A stretch of DNA of 6,700 nucleotides from assembly GCA_045614925.1 (NCBI GenBank), contig JAZLDV010000032.1, forward strand, positions 1 through 6,700, in the 5' to 3' direction. Below, piece after piece: positions 5,614 through 6,700 of the stretch. A program made the position numbers and the translations under genes. Under the pieces are notes generated by a model. That model saw nothing but the letters and a program-made list of their open reading frames with translations, was not told the origin of the DNA and did no database searches. Within the stretch, counting starts at the first letter, position 1. Every line of letters starts with the position of its first letter. The stretch is from JAZLDV01 sp045614925 (GTDB lineage Bacteria; Bacillota_I; Bacilli_A; Erysipelotrichales; Coprobacillaceae).

Positions 5614-5981
5614 TATTCTTCTCCTTTTAGTATTTCTATAAGTTTATTACTATCAATAAATCTTATATAATCAGCAGTTTTCACTTCTTCTATATATTCT
5701 ATTGCTTTATTTATTCTTTGTGCTTGATTAGAACATATACTTTTTTCAAATTTTAATTCTTCTTCAAGTTCTTCTTTTTCTTGTTGTAATTTAACCAATT
5801 GATTTTGCAAACTAATTTGTGCTTTATCACTACCATAGTTCCACTCTATATCTTCTAATGTTGCATCTTTAATAACTATTGGAAAACCATGTTCAATGTC
5901 AATTTCTAAATTATTATCTTCATTAATACACATTTGAATTATTTTATTATCATTAATTATATTATCTTTAATTTTTAACAT
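5613..5981 (-). CDS. 122-aa coiled-coil phage protein of unknown function
   Basis: This protein has three parts. An acidic N-terminal region (1-50) contains INEDNNLEIDIEHGFPIVIK. Residues about 57-82 form a strong charged coiled coil (LQNQLVKLQQEKEELEEELK). The C-terminal region (84-122) holds NQAQRINKAIEYIEEVK and ends with DSNKLIEILKGEE. The coil followed by an RINKAIEYI-type segment and a closing ILKG is a layout often seen in small phage proteins of unknown role. TGGAGGTAA gives a strong ribosome binding site, located in the end of the 24-aa gene whose TAA directly abuts this ATG. Its own last codons carry the site for the next frame. Confidence 0.8.
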   Translation of the reverse strand: MLKIKDNIINDNKIIQMCINEDNNLEIDIEHGFPIVIKDATLEDIEWNYGSDKAQISLQNQLVKLQQEKEELEEELKFEKSICSNQAQRINKAIEYIEEVKTADYIRFIDSNKLIEILKGEE

Positions 5982-6056
5982 TTATTTACCTCCATTGTTT
6001 TTCTTTTGCACCTCTAAATATATTGCTATTAAAATACATACTACAAATATTTCCAT
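5982..6056 (-). CDS. 24-aa single-span membrane peptide
   Basis: The frame reads MEIFVVCILIAIYLEVQKKN and ends NGGK: about 13 hydrophobic residues (positions 3-14) followed by a basic tail, which predicts one short membrane span with the lysines inside the cell. AAAAAGGAGG lies about 6 bases before the ATG, among the best ribosome binding sites in the window. The stop abuts the ATG of the 122-aa gene (TAAATG). It is the first gene after the leftward promoter at 6081-6109. It could be a small inner-membrane factor or a leader peptide. Function unknown. Confidence 0.65.
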   Translation of the reverse strand: MEIFVVCILIAIYLEVQKKNNGGK

Positions 6057-6080
6057 TATTAACCTCCTTTTTATAAACTA

Positions 6081-6109
6081 ATATTAATACTTTTTATTAA
6101 TAAAGTCAA
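6081..6109 (-). promoter_or_regulatory. promoter of the leftward small-gene operon
   Basis: On the minus strand TTGACT (6109-6104) is separated by 17 bases from TAATAT (6086-6081). The start of transcription would fall near 6074, about 18 bases before the 24-aa gene. A 23-base palindrome (6117-6139) begins 7 bases upstream of the -35 box. The -35 is nearly consensus, which fits an early promoter read by unmodified host RNA polymerase. Confidence 0.62.
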
Positions 6110-6116
6110 ATTTAAA

Positions 6117-6139
6117 AACTAATAATTGAATTATTAGTT
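6117..6139. repeat. perfect 11-bp palindrome beside the leftward promoter
   Basis: AACTAATAATT (6117-6127) and AATTATTAGTT (6129-6139) are exact reverse complements around one central G. At DNA level this suits a dimeric repressor or activator site next to the -35 box. As minus-strand RNA it would be a hairpin followed by five Us, a weak AT-only terminator placed just after the left arm of the 6141-6272 inverted repeat. The sequence alone cannot choose between these. Confidence 0.55.
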
Positions 6140-6140
6140 C

Positions 6141-6272
6141 TTCTGGAGTAACTACACATAAGTAAGGTTCTATAGTGATTAATAATGAAAAGATCTTTAT
6201 AGTAATAAGTATATGTACACAAATATATAATAAAAGGAGTAAAATTTATGAATTTTTGTAGTTACCCCAGAA
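6141..6272. repeat. 16-bp inverted repeat enclosing 100 bases; candidate structured RNA or regulatory element
   Basis: TTCTGGAGTAACTACA (6141-6156) is the reverse complement of TGTAGTTACCCCAGAA (6257-6272) except at one position, A6147 against C6266. In plus-strand RNA that is an A-C mismatch; in minus-strand RNA it is a G-U pair, giving an unbroken 16-bp stem. The enclosed 100 bases are very AT-rich and hold no convincing gene. The right arm leads straight into the terminator at 6271-6296 and the left arm into the palindrome at 6117-6139. This fits a closing stem of a ~130-nt RNA, or paired protein sites. No known RNA family was recognised. Confidence 0.5.
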
Positions 6273-6296
6273 CAGCTAACAAGCTGTTATTTTTTT
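6271..6296 (+). terminator. Rho-independent terminator on the plus strand
   Basis: AACAGCT (6271-6277) pairs perfectly with AGCTGTT (6282-6288) around a 4-base loop, then A and seven Ts (6290-6296). The T-tract is on the plus strand only. On the minus strand the hairpin is followed by CTGGGG and would not terminate. Since the flanking genes are all minus-strand, this implies a rightward transcript crossing 6140-6296, or a block against rightward transcription into the 60-aa gene. The T-run lies over that gene's last codons. Confidence 0.68.
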
Positions 6297-6469
6297 ATCT
6301 CTTCAAATTCTTTTGAGATTTCATCCATCTTTGAATTAAATTCTTCTTGAGTTTCAATTTGTTTAACGATAAGTTTTAACTTTTTACCTAACTTATCAAT
6401 CTCAGCTGTTTCTATTTCTTCCCCATTTACATATTTACATAAGTTTTTAATATCTTGATTATTTATCAT
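6287..6469 (-). CDS. 60-aa helical phage protein of unknown function
   Basis: This is a 60-residue, highly charged and almost certainly all-helical protein. A short N-terminal region (NQDIKNLCKYVNGEE) precedes a long amphipathic segment, residues 18-60, with heptad-like spacing of Leu/Ile/Phe, ending EISKEFEEIKK. It has no membrane span or enzymatic motif. GGAGGAAAG lies just before the ATG within the end of the upstream gene, and the two overlap by ATGA (6466-6469). A small dimeric accessory or regulatory protein is possible, but nothing identifies it. Confidence 0.72.
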   Translation of the reverse strand: MINNQDIKNLCKYVNGEEIETAEIDKLGKKLKLIVKQIETQEEFNSKMDEISKEFEEIKK

Positions 6470-6700
6470 TTTTTCTTTCCTCCATTTAAAATAAATTCAT
6501 CAAATAGAATTAGTCTTCTATTATCTTTTGTTTTTATGTATGTTTCATTCTTCATATAGGTTCTGATACTTCTTAAGGTTTCAGCTCTAGTTTTACCTAG
6601 TATATTTGATAGTCCTTCAATTCCTATAGCTGAATTATAAAAATCTTTTGTTTTATAATCCATTAGAATAAAAAACTCTTTATCGTATTTTTTGATCTTT
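6466..6700 (-). CDS. HTH-like small phage protein, probably 5'-partial at the window edge
   Basis: The frame ends at TGA 6468-6466 and is open to the right edge, 78 codons: KIKKYDKEFFI-L before the internal ATG at 6663, then MDYKTKDFYNSAIGIEGLSN and on. If translation began at 6663 the protein would have 65 residues, but no good ribosome binding site precedes that ATG (only AAAGAG about 12 bases away), unlike the strong GGAGG sites of most other leftward genes. The upstream codons also read like normal coding sequence. I therefore favour a longer gene starting outside the window. The segment GIEGLSNILGKTRAETLRSI resembles a helix-turn-helix, followed by a strand-like YIKTKDNRRLILFDEFI that could be the wing. 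A DNA-binding role is likely but not proven. Confidence 0.62.
   Translation of the reverse strand, partial: KIKKYDKEFFILMDYKTKDFYNSAIGIEGLSNILGKTRAETLRSIRTYMKNETYIKTKDNRRLILFDEFILNGGKKK

Noticed and set aside
6110..6155. Minus-strand 15-codon frame (MCSYSRRTNNSIISF) from an ATG near 6155
   Set aside because: It has no ribosome binding site, and its likeness to the plus-strand frame (CSYxR) only reflects the inverted repeat. It overlaps the leftward promoter.
6226..6231. TATAAT on the plus strand as promoter for a rightward RNA ending at 6296
   Set aside because: The -10 is perfect, but there is no TG extension and no -35 match at 16-18 bases. In such AT-rich sequence this is not enough to call.
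6137..6276. Small transposon-like element (MITE) bounded by the 16-bp inverted repeats
   Set aside because: No target-site duplication is visible on either side, and the arms run directly into hairpins, which fits an RNA or regulatory element better.
6248..6316. Plus-strand 22-codon frame (MNFCSYPRTANKLL...) with AAAAGGAG eight bases before its ATG
   Set aside because: It runs through the terminator hairpin and its stop at 6314-6316 lies beyond the T-run, so most transcripts would lack a stop. Its 3' half is antisense to the 60-aa gene. It could be a leader peptide but there is no support.
1..6700. tRNA, rRNA, integrase, attachment site or CRISPR elements
   Set aside because: Reading both strands I found no cloverleaf, recombinase motif or repeat-spacer pattern; the window shows phage structural and small accessory genes only.

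Overview
This window looks like the late structural and packaging region of a small, AT-rich tailed phage of the phi29 type (podovirus with protein-primed linear DNA; families such as Salasmaviridae or Guelinviridae). It joins a leftward block of small accessory or early-type genes. Very low G+C, AGA-dominated arginine codons, mostly TAA/TAG stops and strong GGAGG ribosome binding sites suggest a low-GC Firmicutes host, Clostridium-like or a gut relative. The host assignment is inference. The phage type rests on two clear homologues: a phi29 gp10-like portal and a phi29 gp16-like packaging ATPase.

Layout. (1) Positions 1-3164, plus strand: the tail end of an upstream virion gene (probably the gp9-like tail knob by position), the portal (121-1098), the lower collar (1091-1723), a coiled-coil fibre-like virion protein (1738-2343) and a tail-collar-domain fibre (2358-3164). 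The genes are tightly packed and close at a strong intrinsic terminator (3179-3203). (2) Positions 3204-4663: a separate plus-strand unit with its own extended -10 promoter, a ~100-nt leader, the packaging ATPase (3350-4426) and an unrecognised 73-aa protein. It ends in a bidirectional terminator (4650-4677). (3) Positions 4671-6056, minus strand: an operon of small genes read from a TTGACT-17-TAATAT promoter (6081-6109). In reading order it holds a 24-aa membrane peptide, a 122-aa coiled-coil protein, a 38-aa/58-aa split pair, a 138-aa conserved phage protein and a 92-aa unknown. Three of these genes (24, 38 and 58 aa) were found only by reading the minus strand by hand. (4) Positions 6057-6296: a gap with unusual symmetry, consisting of a near-perfect 16-bp inverted repeat about 100 bp apart, each arm followed on its outer side by a hairpin. 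(5) Positions 6287-6700, minus strand: two more small genes, the outer one probably running off the right edge.

The portal, lower collar and ATPase together form the capsid vertex. The portal is the DNA channel, the ATPase drives DNA in through it during assembly, and the lower collar joins portal to tail. The two fibre-like proteins probably decorate the virion or bind the host. No lysin, holin, DNA polymerase or terminal protein gene lies in the window. The most interesting unexplained pieces are the symmetric inverted-repeat element at 6117-6296, the split reading frame at 5348-5613 and the leader RNA of the ATPase gene.
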